Assembly (NCBI RefSeq): GCF_001592875.1
Contig: NZ_LSOF01000005.1
Coordinates: 117 to 63,811, forward strand
Origin: Pseudomonas sp. BMS12
Lineage (GTDB): Bacteria; Pseudomonadota; Gammaproteobacteria; Pseudomonadales; Pseudomonadaceae
Direction of reading: 5' to 3'
Length of the DNA stretch: 63,695 bases
Numbering within the stretch: position 1 is the first letter of the stretch; every line of letters starts with the position of its first letter. A model generated the notes under the pieces. It did no database searches and was not told the DNA's origin. It saw only the letters and a program-made list of their open reading frames with translations. Positions 25,152 through 34,985 of this stretch are shown in pieces. A program made the translations under genes and the position numbers.

Positions 25152-26171
25152 ATGCCCAAGCGAATCATCCCGGCCGCCCTGGCCGTCGGTGCAATCACGG
25201 TCGGCGCCACCTTGCTGCTCTACCAGCCTGCGCCCCTGCCCTCGCCCTCGCCTGCTCCCGTTATGCAATCCGCGCCGAACGATGCCCGCAGCCAGCAGGC
25301 CCGTGCGCTGAACCAGCAATTGCGCGCCACGCCAGCCACGGCGCTTAGCGATCCCGGCCCATTGCCAGCCTCGCTGCAGGGCGCCAGTCACGGCGTGATT
25401 CTGCACAGCGACGCCCAGGGCAACCTGATGTTGCAGGCGGATGTGCTGCACCTGTTCGATTTCTACCTGGCCGGCCGCGAAGAGGAAGGCCTGGACAAGG
25501 TACTGACCCGTATCCACCAGGCCCTGGCTGCCCAGTTGCAAGGCCAGGGCCTGGAGCAGGCACGCGATCTGCTGCGCCGCTATGTGGATTACCGCATCGC
25601 CCTGCAGAACCTGCCGGAAGCCGGCGCGGAGCTGGATGCCGGCGCACTGCGTCTGCGCTTGGACGCCATCAACGGTGCGCGCCAGCAGTTCTTCAGCCGC
25701 GAGGAGTACGCCGTGTTCTTCGCCCGCGACAATGCCGAGGACGAATACATGGTGCAGCGCCTGGCGATGGCCCAACAGGATGGACTGAGCGACGCGCAAC
25801 GCCAGCAGGCACTGGCCGAGCTGGAGCTGCAACTGCCGGAAGATGTGCGCCGGGTACGCGCCGAGAGCGTGCGCTACGGCGAGCTCTATGCCGAGACCCT
25901 GGCGCTGCAGGAGCAAGGCGCCAGCGCCGAGGAAATTCGCCAGCTGCGCGAGCAGAGCCTGGGCAGCGAGGCCGCCGACGCTCTGGCCGAGCTGGATCGC
26001 CAGCAGGCCGCCTGGCAGCAACGCCTGCGTGACTACGCCAGCGAACGCAACCGCCTGCGCGCCGCCGGACTCAGCCAGACCGACCTGCAAGCGGCCATCG
26101 CCAGCCTGCAGAGCAGTCGCTTCGACGAACTGGAGCGCAAACGGGTGCAGGCACTGGATAGCGACCTCTGA
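25152..26171 (+). CDS. lif: Lipase-specific foldase (Lif, steric chaperone)
   Basis: 339-residue inner-membrane-anchored periplasmic chaperone that folds the preceding lipase. A single N-terminal helix (about residues 5-24) precedes a Pro/Ala-rich linker and a long, charged helical domain. The conserved foldase motif (usual RXXFDY(F/C)LSAXGE) appears as VLHLFDFYLAGREEE, keeping Phe-Asp but with Phe in place of Tyr. Located directly downstream of the lipase gene, as is standard for family I.1/I.2 lipases. Confidence 0.92.
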   Translation: MPKRIIPAALAVGAITVGATLLLYQPAPLPSPSPAPVMQSAPNDARSQQARALNQQLRATPATALSDPGPLPASLQGASHGVILHSDAQGNLMLQADVLHLFDFYLAGREEEGLDKVLTRIHQALAAQLQGQGLEQARDLLRRYVDYRIALQNLPEAGAELDAGALRLRLDAINGARQQFFSREEYAVFFARDNAEDEYMVQRLAMAQQDGLSDAQRQQALAELELQLPEDVRRVRAESVRYGELYAETLALQEQGASAEEIRQLREQSLGSEAADALAELDRQQAAWQQRLRDYASERNRLRAAGLSQTDLQAAIASLQSSRFDELERKRVQALDSDL

Positions 26172-26197
26172 GCTACGCTGAGCGCAGGAGGTGGCTC

Positions 26198-26416
26198 ATG
26201 ACCCCAGACAAAGACGACAAACCGCTGACATTCCGCGAGATGCTGCAAAGCGTGCTGGCCGCCGCCTTCGGCGTGCAGAGCGGCAAGAACCGCGCGCGCG
26301 ACTTCAGCCGCGGCAAGCCTAGCCACTTCATTGTGCTCGGGGTGCTGTTTACCGGAGTGTTCGTGCTGGTGCTGTTTGCGCTGGTCAAACTGGTGCTGCA
26401 TCTGGCCGGCGTGTGA
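26198..26416 (+). CDS. DUF2970 small membrane protein
   Basis: 72-residue protein with a single C-terminal transmembrane helix (FIVLGVLFTGVFVLVLFALVKLVL). The amino half FREMLQSVLAAAFGVQSGKNRARDF matches DUF2970, proteins of unknown function in proteobacteria. It follows the foldase gene after 26 bases with GGAGG upstream, and its stop codon lies 3 bases from the end of the convergent periplasmic-binding gene. Confidence 0.75.
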   Translation: MTPDKDDKPLTFREMLQSVLAAAFGVQSGKNRARDFSRGKPSHFIVLGVLFTGVFVLVLFALVKLVLHLAGV

Positions 26417-26419
26417 ATC

Positions 26420-27478
26420 TCACTGCAGCAGACTGTCAATGGAGCAGCTGTAGCGATGCATCTGCGGATTGCGAGTGGCGCTGAAACGCTTGAAGTCCAG
26501 GCCCATATCCGCACGCGCCAACCTTTTCAACAGGCGTGCCGCCTGCTCTCGATCCACCAGACGCAGCAACCTAGCCAGCTGATCCTTGCCACCGCGCTCG
26601 GCAAAGTCCAGCCCTGTGGCGTGGTCATGCAGCATGACCAGCGCGCAGCCGCCCAGGATGAAATGCCCCGTCGCCAGCACATCGACCTTGCCGTCGATAC
26701 GTGCCTGCAGAGCCTCCGGCGAACTGTTCAGAGCCGTGTAGCGCAACTGCCGGCCTTGCTCCTGGGCCGCCTGCATCACGCCGAAAGCCATCTCGTCATT
26801 GGTTGACCACACCAGGCTGACCTGCGGATAACGTGGCAAAACGCCAAGCGCCTGCTCGTAGGCACGCTGGCGCCGCCACTCTCCGTACAGCAACTGGCGC
26901 AAGCGCATCTGCGGCTGCTCAGCCAGGGCTCGCTGCAGACCAAGCTCGCGCAGGGTCGCCGACGGAGTGTTCTTCACACCGGAAAAGCCCAGCAACTCCG
27001 CGCCCTGAGTGGGCGCAAGCGCGAACAGCGCCCTGGCCATCAAGTAGCCGGCCTCCTCGTCGTTGGGCACCAGGCTGCCAATCCAGTTGGCGTATTTGCT
27101 ACGAGTCCCGCCGACAAGCGCCTGCTGCTCGGCGGTCAGCGTACTGTGCAGGGAGAACAGGCGAATGCTGCTGCCTTCGAACAGGCGCAGGATTTCCGGG
27201 CCGGTGTACGATTCGTTGGTGAAGATCAGGTAGTCGGGTTTGCGCTTGCGCTCCAGCACACCGCGCGCCTGACGCAGGATGTTCTCGGCACTGCGCTCGC
27301 CGTACAGCACCTCAAGCTGCATGCCCAGGTCACCGGCAGCATCTTCCATATAGCGGGCGTAGTCGACCCAGAAGCGCTCGTGGGAAAAACCAGGGTTGAG
27401 AAAAACCACCGAGGCGGCCTGAGCGGATGCCCAGCCACAGCTGAGGATGCAGATCAGTAACGCACGAAGGAACGACAC
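26420..27478 (-). CDS. Orphan periplasmic sugar-binding-like protein
   Basis: 352-residue exported protein of the Peripla_BP_4/LacI-type binding fold. A GTG at 27478 gives a clean signal peptide (SFLRALLICILSCGWASAQA). The mature part begins VVFLNPGFSHERFW, with later LLGFSGVKNT, VSLVWSTNDEMAFG and KVDVLATGHFILGGCALVML that follow the family pattern. No ABC permease or kinase is beside it, so it may feed a transporter or sensor elsewhere. The longer frame upstream of 27478 has no signal peptide and is discarded. Confidence 0.72.
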   Translation of the reverse strand: MSFLRALLICILSCGWASAQAASVVFLNPGFSHERFWVDYARYMEDAAGDLGMQLEVLYGERSAENILRQARGVLERKRKPDYLIFTNESYTGPEILRLFEGSSIRLFSLHSTLTAEQQALVGGTRSKYANWIGSLVPNDEEAGYLMARALFALAPTQGAELLGFSGVKNTPSATLRELGLQRALAEQPQMRLRQLLYGEWRRQRAYEQALGVLPRYPQVSLVWSTNDEMAFGVMQAAQEQGRQLRYTALNSSPEALQARIDGKVDVLATGHFILGGCALVMLHDHATGLDFAERGGKDQLARLLRLVDREQAARLLKRLARADMGLDFKRFSATRNPQMHRYSCSIDSLLQ

Positions 27479-27541
27479 GATGAGCCTGAGCCTTGGGGTT
27501 TTCCGGCGAAGTATACAGGGCAGATCCAGTCGAGCATGAAA

Positions 27542-27574
27542 AAGCCAGTGCTGACGGCAGTCGAGCACTGGCTT
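27542..27574 (-). terminator. Intrinsic terminator after the 33-residue ORF
   Basis: An 11-bp perfect stem AAGCCAGTGCT / AGCACTGGCTT with an 11-base loop. Read on the minus strand it is followed by TTTTTC. It begins 15 bases after the stop codon of the small membrane protein, which supports that ORF being a real transcribed gene. Confidence 0.75.
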
Positions 27575-27588
27575 GGTACCCCTCGCGA

Positions 27589-27690
27589 CTACTGGTGGCT
27601 GACCCAGAACACCGCCGTGGTCACGACTATCAGTATCAGTGCGAAGATGGCCCATGCGTCGATGACGCTGTCATTGCTCTGTTCGGTCAT
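27589..27690 (-). CDS. 33-residue single-helix membrane protein
   Basis: A very short gene: MTEQSNDSVIDAWAIF continues into a hydrophobic helix ALILIVVTTAVFWVSHQ and stops. A strong AAGGGGGG lies 6 bases before the ATG and an intrinsic terminator follows. The acidic/polar head and single helix suggest an inner-membrane regulatory small protein. It resembles short conserved proteins seen near cysI in other Pseudomonas (recollection only). It is divergent from cysI. Confidence 0.7.
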   Translation of the reverse strand: MTEQSNDSVIDAWAIFALILIVVTTAVFWVSHQ

Positions 27691-27770
27691 GACTGCCCCC
27701 CTTGTTGTGATTATCGGCCCTAGGCAGTTAAGACCAGGTATGCAGCCGCCTCAAGCTCTGCACCTCGCTT

Positions 27771-27810
27771 ATCACTTTTAGTGAAGTGCATATATAGAAA
27801 CATCACTTTT
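27771..27810 (+). promoter_or_regulatory. Direct repeats upstream of cysI, possible CysB site
   Basis: ATCACTTTT occurs at 27771-27779 and again at 27802-27810, 31 bases apart (three helical turns). The first copy is part of an inverted repeat TCACT-TTT-AGTGA (27772-27784). The sites are A/T-rich against a GC-rich background and lie 110-150 bases before the cysI start, where the LysR-type activator CysB would be expected to bind. Confidence 0.4.
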
Positions 27811-27921
27811 GCGCATATTGCGTTGCTGTTATCGTGCCCGCCTCTGCCAGCAGAGCGCGTTGCCGTGCGCGAAACGAGCCTCAGCTGCCGATGAAGCAGC
27901 AGCCTGAATAACAGGACCCTT

Positions 27922-29563
<1,642 letters not shown>

Positions 29564-29580
<17 letters not shown>

Positions 29581-30061
29581 GAACGGCCAGATCCTCGACG
29601 AGACCTGGCACCTGCTGCCCAAGGACGCCACGCTCGACGGCATCTCCAACTGCGACGACCTGATCGTACCGCTGGCCCTGTGGCGCGAGCACGCGCATGC
29701 CCTCAAGGCGCGCGACGGTGGGCTCGGCGTGTGGCTGGATGCCGGCGAGGAAGTCGAGGAAATCGCCGACCAGCTGGACAGCTTCCAGGTGATCGCACTG
29801 AACTTCCCCGCTTTCACCGACGGCCGTCACTGCTCCAGCGCCTATCTGCTGCGCACCCGCTACGGCTACAAGGGCGAAGTGCGCGCCATTGGCGATGTGC
29901 TGCGCGACCAGTTGTTCTCCTACCAGCGTGTCGGCTTCGATGCCTTCGCCCTGCGTGCGGACAAGGACCCGGTCGATGCGCTGAAGGCCTTCGAGGAGTT
30001 CGGCGAGGTCTACCAGGCCTCCGCCGACCAGCCGCAGCCGCTGTTCCGCCGCCGCGCCTGA
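29564..30061 (+). CDS. DUF934 protein, sulfite reductase partner
   Basis: 165-residue DUF934 protein. The core RHCSSAYLLRTRYGYKGEVRAIGDVLRDQ (split: RHCSSAYLLRTR, GYKGEVRAIGDVLRDQ) is diagnostic. Members always accompany cysI of this type and are thought to assist sulfite reductase, perhaps in electron supply. The ATG at 29564 lies inside the end of cysI with AAGGAG 7 bases upstream, showing translational coupling. A bidirectional terminator follows. Confidence 0.85.
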
Positions 30062-30075
30062 TCCAGGCCAGCAGC

Positions 30076-30110
30076 ATGAAAAAGCCCCGCCAAGTGCGGG
30101 GCTTTTTCAT
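30076..30110. terminator. Bidirectional intrinsic terminator
   Basis: A 15-bp perfect stem ATGAAAAAGCCCCGC and its complement with a 5-base loop, T-runs on both strands. It serves the cysI-DUF934 operon and the convergent TetR gene. Confidence 0.9.
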
Positions 30111-30125
30111 TCCAGGCCCTCGCCC

Positions 30126-30710
30126 CTAAGGGTTTGCCCGCACACTCTCCCAGGCCAGCTCAGCCAGCAGCTCGCGACAGTCGGCCAGCTCGGTCTGGGT
30201 ACGCCCAGCCAGCCAGTTGCGGGCGAAGTCGTGGGCTGGCCCGATGATCACCGAAGCGAAGCAATCCGCCGGCATGACCTTGAACAGCCCCTGCGCGCGG
30301 TAACCGGAAAGCGCCTCGAAGATGCGCTGAAAGTGCAGACGATTGACCTCGCGCAGCTCCGCGCCGAGCTCGCTGGCCTCGACCCGACCCCGGCTATGCA
30401 GAATGAAGCGCGCCCAGTCCGGATTGGCCGCCACCCAGTCGATGTAGCTGGTGACCAGCAGCTTGACGCAGGCTTCGGCGCTGTCGGCCGTGGCGAAGCC
30501 CTGCTCCAGCAGCTCCGCGTATTCGCCCGTACCCGCCAGGTACAGGGCGCCGATGATGCGTTCCTTGTTGCCGAAATGATGGTAGAGGCTGCCGATGCTG
30601 GCACCGGAGCGGTCACGGATCATCTCTATCGTGGTGGCATCCACGCCATTTTCGGTGAAGCAGGCCAGGGCGGCCTGGAGGATTTCGTCCTTGCGGGAAC
30701 GGCGGGCCAT
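30126..30710 (-). CDS. TetR/AcrR-family transcriptional regulator
   Basis: 194-residue repressor. The N-terminal HTH spans about residues 8-52 (ILQAALACFTENGVDATTIE, then SGASIGSLYHHFGNKERI). The ligand domain follows, with no recognised specificity. It is divergent from a DUF4442 hotdog gene with a palindromic operator candidate in the 101-base gap, so autoregulation together with control of the DUF4442 gene is likely. Confidence 0.88.
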   Translation of the reverse strand: MARRSRKDEILQAALACFTENGVDATTIEMIRDRSGASIGSLYHHFGNKERIIGALYLAGTGEYAELLEQGFATADSAEACVKLLVTSYIDWVAANPDWARFILHSRGRVEASELGAELREVNRLHFQRIFEALSGYRAQGLFKVMPADCFASVIIGPAHDFARNWLAGRTQTELADCRELLAELAWESVRANP

Positions 30711-30727
30711 GGAGCCTCCGATTGATT

Positions 30728-30753
30728 AGAATAATTTTCTAGAATTTAATTCT
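30728..30753. promoter_or_regulatory. 26-bp palindromic operator between TetR and DUF4442 genes
   Basis: AGAAT ... TTCTAGAA ... ATTCT forms a 26-bp imperfect palindrome, strongly A/T-rich in a GC-rich region, 18 bases upstream of the TetR start. It is positioned to bind a dimeric TetR protein and block both divergent promoters. Confidence 0.55.
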
Positions 30754-30811
30754 GATATTCGTATACTGCCTCGGCGCGCGCTTCTCTTCAATCTCAGTTC
30801 AGGAGCACCCC

Positions 30812-31249
30812 ATGAGTCAGATGATGCAGATGTACCAGCAGGTCGGCCCCGCCCAGTTCAGCAGCATGATCGGTCAGGTCGCCCCCTACTTCGCCAGCAT
30901 CGCCCCGCAGTTCGTCGAGCTGCGCCCGGGCTATGCCGAAGTCGCTTTCCCCAAACGCCGTGAAGTGCTCAACCACATCGGCACCGTGCATGCCATTGCC
31001 CTGTGCAACGCCGCCGAACTGGCCGCCGGCACCATGACCGACGCCTCGATTCCCAAGGGCTGCCGCTGGATTCCGCGCGGCATGACGGTGGAATACCTGG
31101 CCAAGGCCGATGGCGATATCCGCGCCGTGGCCGATGGCAGTGCCATCGACTGGAGCCAGACGGGTGACGTGAAGGTGCCGGTCATGGCCTATGTCGGCGA
31201 GAAGCCGGTGTTTCGTGCCGATATCACCATGTACGTCAGCCAGGCCTGA
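30812..31249 (+). CDS. DUF4442 hotdog-fold protein (putative thioesterase)
   Basis: 145-residue single hotdog domain of the DUF4442 group, related to acyl-CoA thioesterases. The central segment EVLNHIGTVHAIALCNAAELAAG corresponds to the hotdog helix, and GMTVEYLAKADGDIRAV to the substrate strand. It is divergent from a TetR regulator, which probably responds to an acyl-CoA or fatty acid. Substrate unknown. Confidence 0.78.
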   Translation: MSQMMQMYQQVGPAQFSSMIGQVAPYFASIAPQFVELRPGYAEVAFPKRREVLNHIGTVHAIALCNAAELAAGTMTDASIPKGCRWIPRGMTVEYLAKADGDIRAVADGSAIDWSQTGDVKVPVMAYVGEKPVFRADITMYVSQA

Positions 31250-31264
31250 TCGCCCAAACGAAAA

Positions 31265-31283
31265 GGCCCGGATCAACCGGGCC
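31265..31283. terminator. Intrinsic terminator between DUF4442 and acuI
   Basis: GGCCCGG / CCGGGCC stem with a 5-base loop. On the minus strand it is followed by TTTT, so it best serves the acuI gene; on the plus strand the tail is ATTT. Confidence 0.7.
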
Positions 31284-31302
31284 ATTTCCTGCGCACATCT
31301 GC

Positions 31303-32292
31303 TTAGCCGAGGTTGACCAGCACCCGACCGACCATCTTGCCGGCGAGGATCTGCTCGATCGCCTTGGGCAGTTGCTCCAGGCTGACCTCCTCGGCCAGGC
31401 TCTCCAGGTTGCCGAGCTTCCACTGCAGGGACAGCTTGTCCCACATGGAAGCCTTGACCACCAGGGGCAGCTCTACCGAATCCACGCCCAGCAGGTTGAC
31501 CCCGCGCAGGATGAAGGGCGCCACGCTGCCCTTGAAGCCCATGCCGGCGGTCAGGCCACAGCAGGCGACACTGCCACCGTAGCGCAAGGCCTTGACCACG
31601 TTGAACAGGATATCGCCGCCGACGGTGTCCACCGCCCCGGCCCAGCGCTCCTTGAGCATGGCCTTCTCGGTACCTTCCTGCAGTTCCTCGCGCGTGACGA
31701 TCTGACGAGCACCCAGTTGGCGCAGGAACTCGCCCTGCTCGGCCTTGCCAGTGGCTGCCGCCACGTCGTAACCCAGGCGCGCCAGCAGTGCCACGGCGAT
31801 GCTACCGACACCGCCGGTGGCACCGGTGACCAGCACCGGGCCGGCGTTCGGCGTCAGGCCGGCCTGCTCCAGCTTGTCCACGCACAGCGCGGCGGTCAGG
31901 CCGGCAGTGCCGAGCAACATGGCCTCGCGCAGGCTCAGGCCCTTGGGGCGCTTGATCACCCAGGCGGCCGGCACGCGAATGTACTGACCGAAGCCGCCAG
32001 CCGTGTTCATGCCCAGGTCGTAACCGGTAACGATCACCTCATCGCCAGCCGAAAATTCCGCCACGGCGGACTCGGCCACCACGCCGGCGGCATCGATGCC
32101 CGGGGTATGCGGGAAGCTGCGCGTCACCCCGCGGTTACCGCTGGCCGACAGGGCATCCTTGTAATTGAGCGAGGAATACTGCACGCGGATCAGCACCTCG
32201 TCGGCCGGCAGTTCGGCGGTGTCGCGCTGGACCACTTGGGGCACGAATGTGCCGTTTTCTTCGCTGACCAATAGTGCCTTGAACGAACTCAT
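31303..32292 (-). CDS. acuI: Acrylyl-CoA reductase / YhdH-type quinone oxidoreductase
   Basis: 329-residue zinc-free MDR-superfamily reductase, the usual length for AcuI/YhdH. The N-terminal catalytic part has SSLNYKDALSASGN, which is diagnostic, and the cofactor domain has VLVTGATGGVGSIAVALL followed by AATGK, which points to NADPH. It reduces acryloyl-CoA to propanoyl-CoA, a detoxification step. It lies 24 bases downstream of sohB in the same direction. Confidence 0.88.
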   Translation of the reverse strand: MSSFKALLVSEENGTFVPQVVQRDTAELPADEVLIRVQYSSLNYKDALSASGNRGVTRSFPHTPGIDAAGVVAESAVAEFSAGDEVIVTGYDLGMNTAGGFGQYIRVPAAWVIKRPKGLSLREAMLLGTAGLTAALCVDKLEQAGLTPNAGPVLVTGATGGVGSIAVALLARLGYDVAAATGKAEQGEFLRQLGARQIVTREELQEGTEKAMLKERWAGAVDTVGGDILFNVVKALRYGGSVACCGLTAGMGFKGSVAPFILRGVNLLGVDSVELPLVVKASMWDKLSLQWKLGNLESLAEEVSLEQLPKAIEQILAGKMVGRVLVNLG

Positions 32293-32316
32293 GAGGCTCT
32301 CCTAGCAGAAATCCGA

Positions 32317-33339
32317 TTACCAGAAACGTTGTTGGTTGAGGCGGCTCCACCAATTCAGCAGAACCCGGTCGACCGTGGTGCTGGCGGCCAGGCCGAAGCG
32401 CTCCGGCAGGCTCTTCTTCTGCGCATAGTGCAGGTGGAACAGCTCCGCTTCGCGAACACGCTCGGCCAGGTACTCGTCGCTGGTCTTGAGCTCGTCCACC
32501 AGATGCTTGTTCAGTGCCGAAATACCCAGCCACACCTCGCCGGTGGCGATCTCGTCGATATTCAGCTGCGGGCGGTAGCGGGCGACGAAGTTCTTGAACA
32601 GCTCGTGGGTGATCTCCAGGTCTTCCTGGAACTTCTCCCGGCCCTTGTCGGTGTTCTCGCCGAACACCGTCAGGGTGCGCTTGTATTCACCGGCGGTCAG
32701 CACCTCGAAGTCGATATCGTGCTTCTTCAGCAGGCGATGCACGTTGGGTAGCTGCGCAACCACGCCGATGGAGCCCAGGATGGCGAAGGGGGCGCTGAGC
32801 ACCTTGTCGCCGATGCAGGCCATCATGTAGCCGCCGCTGGCCGCCACCTTGTCCACGCAGACGGTCAGCGGCACGCCGGCCTGGCGAATACGTGCCAGCT
32901 GTGAGGCGGCCAGGCCATAACCATGGACCATGCCGCCGCCACTCTCCAGCCGCACCACCACCTCGTCCTGCGGCGTGGCCAGGCTCAGCAGCGCGGTCAC
33001 CTCATGGCGCAGGTTGTCGGTGGCCGAAGCCTTGATGTCACCATCGAAATCCAGCACGAATACCCGCGGTTTGTGCTGGCCTTCCTTCTTGTCCTGTTTG
33101 GCCTGCTTGGCCTCGGCCTTGCGCTGAGCCTTGAGCTGCGCCTTGTCCAGCAGCTCATGCTCAAGACGCTCGCGCAGCGCCTTGTAGAAGTCATTGAGCT
33201 TATCGACCTGCAGCTGACCACTGCCCTTGCCACGTCCCTTGCCGCGCAACGCAGCGATGGTCAGCAGCACCACAACGATCGCAATCACCACGGTCAGAGT
33301 GCGAAGCAGAAACTCCGCGTAATCCACCAGAAACTCCAC
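32317..33339 (-). CDS. sohB: SohB inner-membrane serine protease (S49 family)
   Basis: 340-residue membrane-anchored protease related to signal peptide peptidase A. A hydrophobic helix near the N-terminus (TLTVVIAIVVVLLTIAAL) is followed by a charged, Lys/Gln-rich linker and the protease fold (RVFVLDFDGDIKAS, then VDKVAASGGYMMACIGD). The nucleophile is the Ser of ASGGY and the general base the Lys of GEYKRT. The start is a GTG at 33339 with AGGGGG just upstream. Probable role: clearing of membrane peptides. Confidence 0.9.
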   Translation of the reverse strand: MEFLVDYAEFLLRTLTVVIAIVVVLLTIAALRGKGRGKGSGQLQVDKLNDFYKALRERLEHELLDKAQLKAQRKAEAKQAKQDKKEGQHKPRVFVLDFDGDIKASATDNLRHEVTALLSLATPQDEVVVRLESGGGMVHGYGLAASQLARIRQAGVPLTVCVDKVAASGGYMMACIGDKVLSAPFAILGSIGVVAQLPNVHRLLKKHDIDFEVLTAGEYKRTLTVFGENTDKGREKFQEDLEITHELFKNFVARYRPQLNIDEIATGEVWLGISALNKHLVDELKTSDEYLAERVREAELFHLHYAQKKSLPERFGLAASTTVDRVLLNWWSRLNQQRFW

Positions 33340-33702
33340 ACCACCCCCTCATCACATCCTGTTTATCCGGCGCCGTAGCCGACACCCAACCGCTCCAAGC
33401 ATACGGCCCCGGAGGCAGCCGGCCAACCGCGCAAATCGGCTTTAGAGCCCGTTCAAAGTCTGCTGCGCGTCGGCCCTGCGTCGTTAGGAACAGGCTCGGC
33501 CTACTCATTCATCACTCGCAAACTGCGCGCCCTCACCTCTCAGCAGGGGCGCCCAGCACTAGCCAGGCTCTAGCTCGCGAGCCTTTGAATAGGCGTTTCG
33601 ATGGATCAGAACAGATTCAAACAAGCGTATGTTTTTTCGTTGACAGGGGCCCGATTCAGCCCCTAACCTCGCGAAACTTCAAGCCGCCAGGGCGACACAG
33701 AC
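33340..33702. other. Divergent intergenic region with a decayed palindromic repeat
   Basis: This 363-base gap between sohB (leftward) and the phosphatase (rightward) contains no gene. It holds a diverged copy of the palindromic repeat family (33444-33596). After it comes an A/T-richer stretch with TTGACA (about 33640) that may belong to the phosphatase promoter. Confidence 0.7.
33444..33596 (-). repeat. Palindromic repeat family, copy 4 (diverged, minus strand)
   Basis: On the minus strand the core reads GCGCAGTTTGCGAGTGATGAATGAGTA, split here as GCGCAGTTTGCG and ATGAATGAGTA, closely similar to the cores of copies 1-3. The outer arms TTCAAAG and CTTTGAA are retained, but the inner arms are no longer complementary, so this copy is decayed. 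Confidence 0.65.
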
Positions 33703-34413
33703 GTGGGTAGCATCTATCTCATTCGACATGGCCAGGCCTCCTTCGGCGCCGATGATTACGACGTGCTGTCGCCGCTGGGTATTCGCCAGGCCGAAGTGCT
33801 CGGCGATCACCTGGCCCGGCTCGGCATCCGCTTCGACCGCTGCCTGAGCGGCGACCTGCGCCGCCAGCAGCATACTGCCAGCGCCGCGCTGCAGCGTTGT
33901 GTGGCGGCGGGGCTGCCAGCCCCCGAGCTGGAAATCGACCCGGCCTTCAATGAATTCGACGCCGAAGCCGTGATCGAAGGCCTGCTGCCAGCCATGCTAC
34001 CGGACGAGCCGGACGCCATGACCATCCTCGGCAACCCCAAGGAAAACCGCGCCGCCTTCCAGCACCTGTTCGCCCGCATCATCCACCGCTGGGTTCGCGG
34101 CGAGCACGATCAGCCCAACCACGAAACCTGGCAAGGCTTTGTCGATACGGTGCGCGGCGGGCTTGAACGTCTGCTCGCCCAGGCCGAGAAACGCGACAAC
34201 ATCGCCGTGTTCACCTCCGGCGGCACCATCACCGCCCTGCTCCACCTGATCACCGCGATGCCGGCGGACAAGGCGTTCGACATGAACTGGCAAATCATCA
34301 ACACTTCGCTGTCGCGCCTGCAGTTTCGCGGCAGCGAGGTGACCCTGGCTTCCTTCAACAGCCGTGTGCATTTGGAGCTGTTGGAGGCCCCGGAACTCAT
34401 CACTTATCGCTGA
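33703..34413 (+). CDS. Histidine phosphatase family protein
   Basis: 236-residue phosphoglycerate-mutase-like enzyme. The catalytic LIRHGQAS is at residues 5-12, a second His is in FTSGGTITALL, and the conserved Arg follows RRQQHTASAAL. Larger than minimal members because of an inserted helical region (about 85-140). The start is a GTG at 33703 with a weak ribosome site. It opens a run of four co-directional genes with SCP2, phosphotransferase and SDR. Substrate unknown; phospho-acyl compounds are possible from context. Confidence 0.82.
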   Translation: MGSIYLIRHGQASFGADDYDVLSPLGIRQAEVLGDHLARLGIRFDRCLSGDLRRQQHTASAALQRCVAAGLPAPELEIDPAFNEFDAEAVIEGLLPAMLPDEPDAMTILGNPKENRAAFQHLFARIIHRWVRGEHDQPNHETWQGFVDTVRGGLERLLAQAEKRDNIAVFTSGGTITALLHLITAMPADKAFDMNWQIINTSLSRLQFRGSEVTLASFNSRVHLELLEAPELITYR

Positions 34414-34473
34414 GTACCGGCCCACAGCGGCCCGCAAGGCCGCCAGCAACCCTTGATAAAAAGGACAGAAACC

Positions 34474-34788
34474 ATGAGCTCCGTTGCCGACATCATCAAC
34501 ACCATGCAATCCAAGTTCAACGCCAGCGCCGCTGCCGGCCTGGACCTGGTGTTCCAGTTCAACATCGAAGACGGCGACAACTACGCGCTGATCGTCAAGG
34601 ACGGCACCTGCGACGTGCAACAGGGCGACAACCCCAACGCCAACGTCACCCTGATCATGGACAGCGCCACTCTGGAAGGCATCGCCACCGGCGAAACCGA
34701 CGGCATGCAGGCCTTCATGGGCGGCAAGCTGCGCGCCGAAGGCGACATGATGCTGGCCATGAAACTGGCCGAGCTGTTCCCGGTATAA
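34474..34788 (+). CDS. SCP2 sterol-carrier domain protein
   Basis: 104-residue stand-alone SCP2 domain, a hydrophobic-tunnel fold that binds fatty acyl groups or sterols. The segments LVFQFNIEDGDNYALIVKDG, VTLIMDSATLEGIATGE and MGGKLRAEGDMMLAMKL are typical. The ATG at 34474 with AAAAAGGA upstream is chosen over 34453. A strong terminator follows. Context with an ACAD10/11-type phosphotransferase suggests an acyl-CoA carrier. Confidence 0.88.
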   Translation: MSSVADIINTMQSKFNASAAAGLDLVFQFNIEDGDNYALIVKDGTCDVQQGDNPNANVTLIMDSATLEGIATGETDGMQAFMGGKLRAEGDMMLAMKLAELFPV

Positions 34789-34814
34789 GCCCTCAGGCGC
34801 GACCGAGAAGTCAG

Positions 34815-34845
34815 AAAAACCGGAGTCCCAGACTCCGGTTTTTTT
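34815..34845 (+). terminator. Intrinsic terminator after SCP2 gene
   Basis: AAACCGGAGTC / GACTCCGGTTT, 11-bp stem with a CCA loop followed by a run of eight T: a textbook intrinsic terminator separating SCP2 from the phosphotransferase gene. Confidence 0.93.
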
Positions 34846-34985
34846 TCGCCCGCCAGGTGAATCAGAGCCCTTGATCGGTTACCAACAACCAAATCTATAA
34901 CGCTGTGCTTTGCTTGTTAGGGCCAGCAGGCAACATTAGATTAGCCAATAATTGACGCCCCCCATCATAAGCAGAAGGGATAAGC

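Noticed and set aside
24213..26090. 625-codon frame on the minus strand across lipase and foldase
   Set aside because: Antisense shadow of two well-recognised genes; composition is typical of reverse-frame translation in GC-rich DNA.
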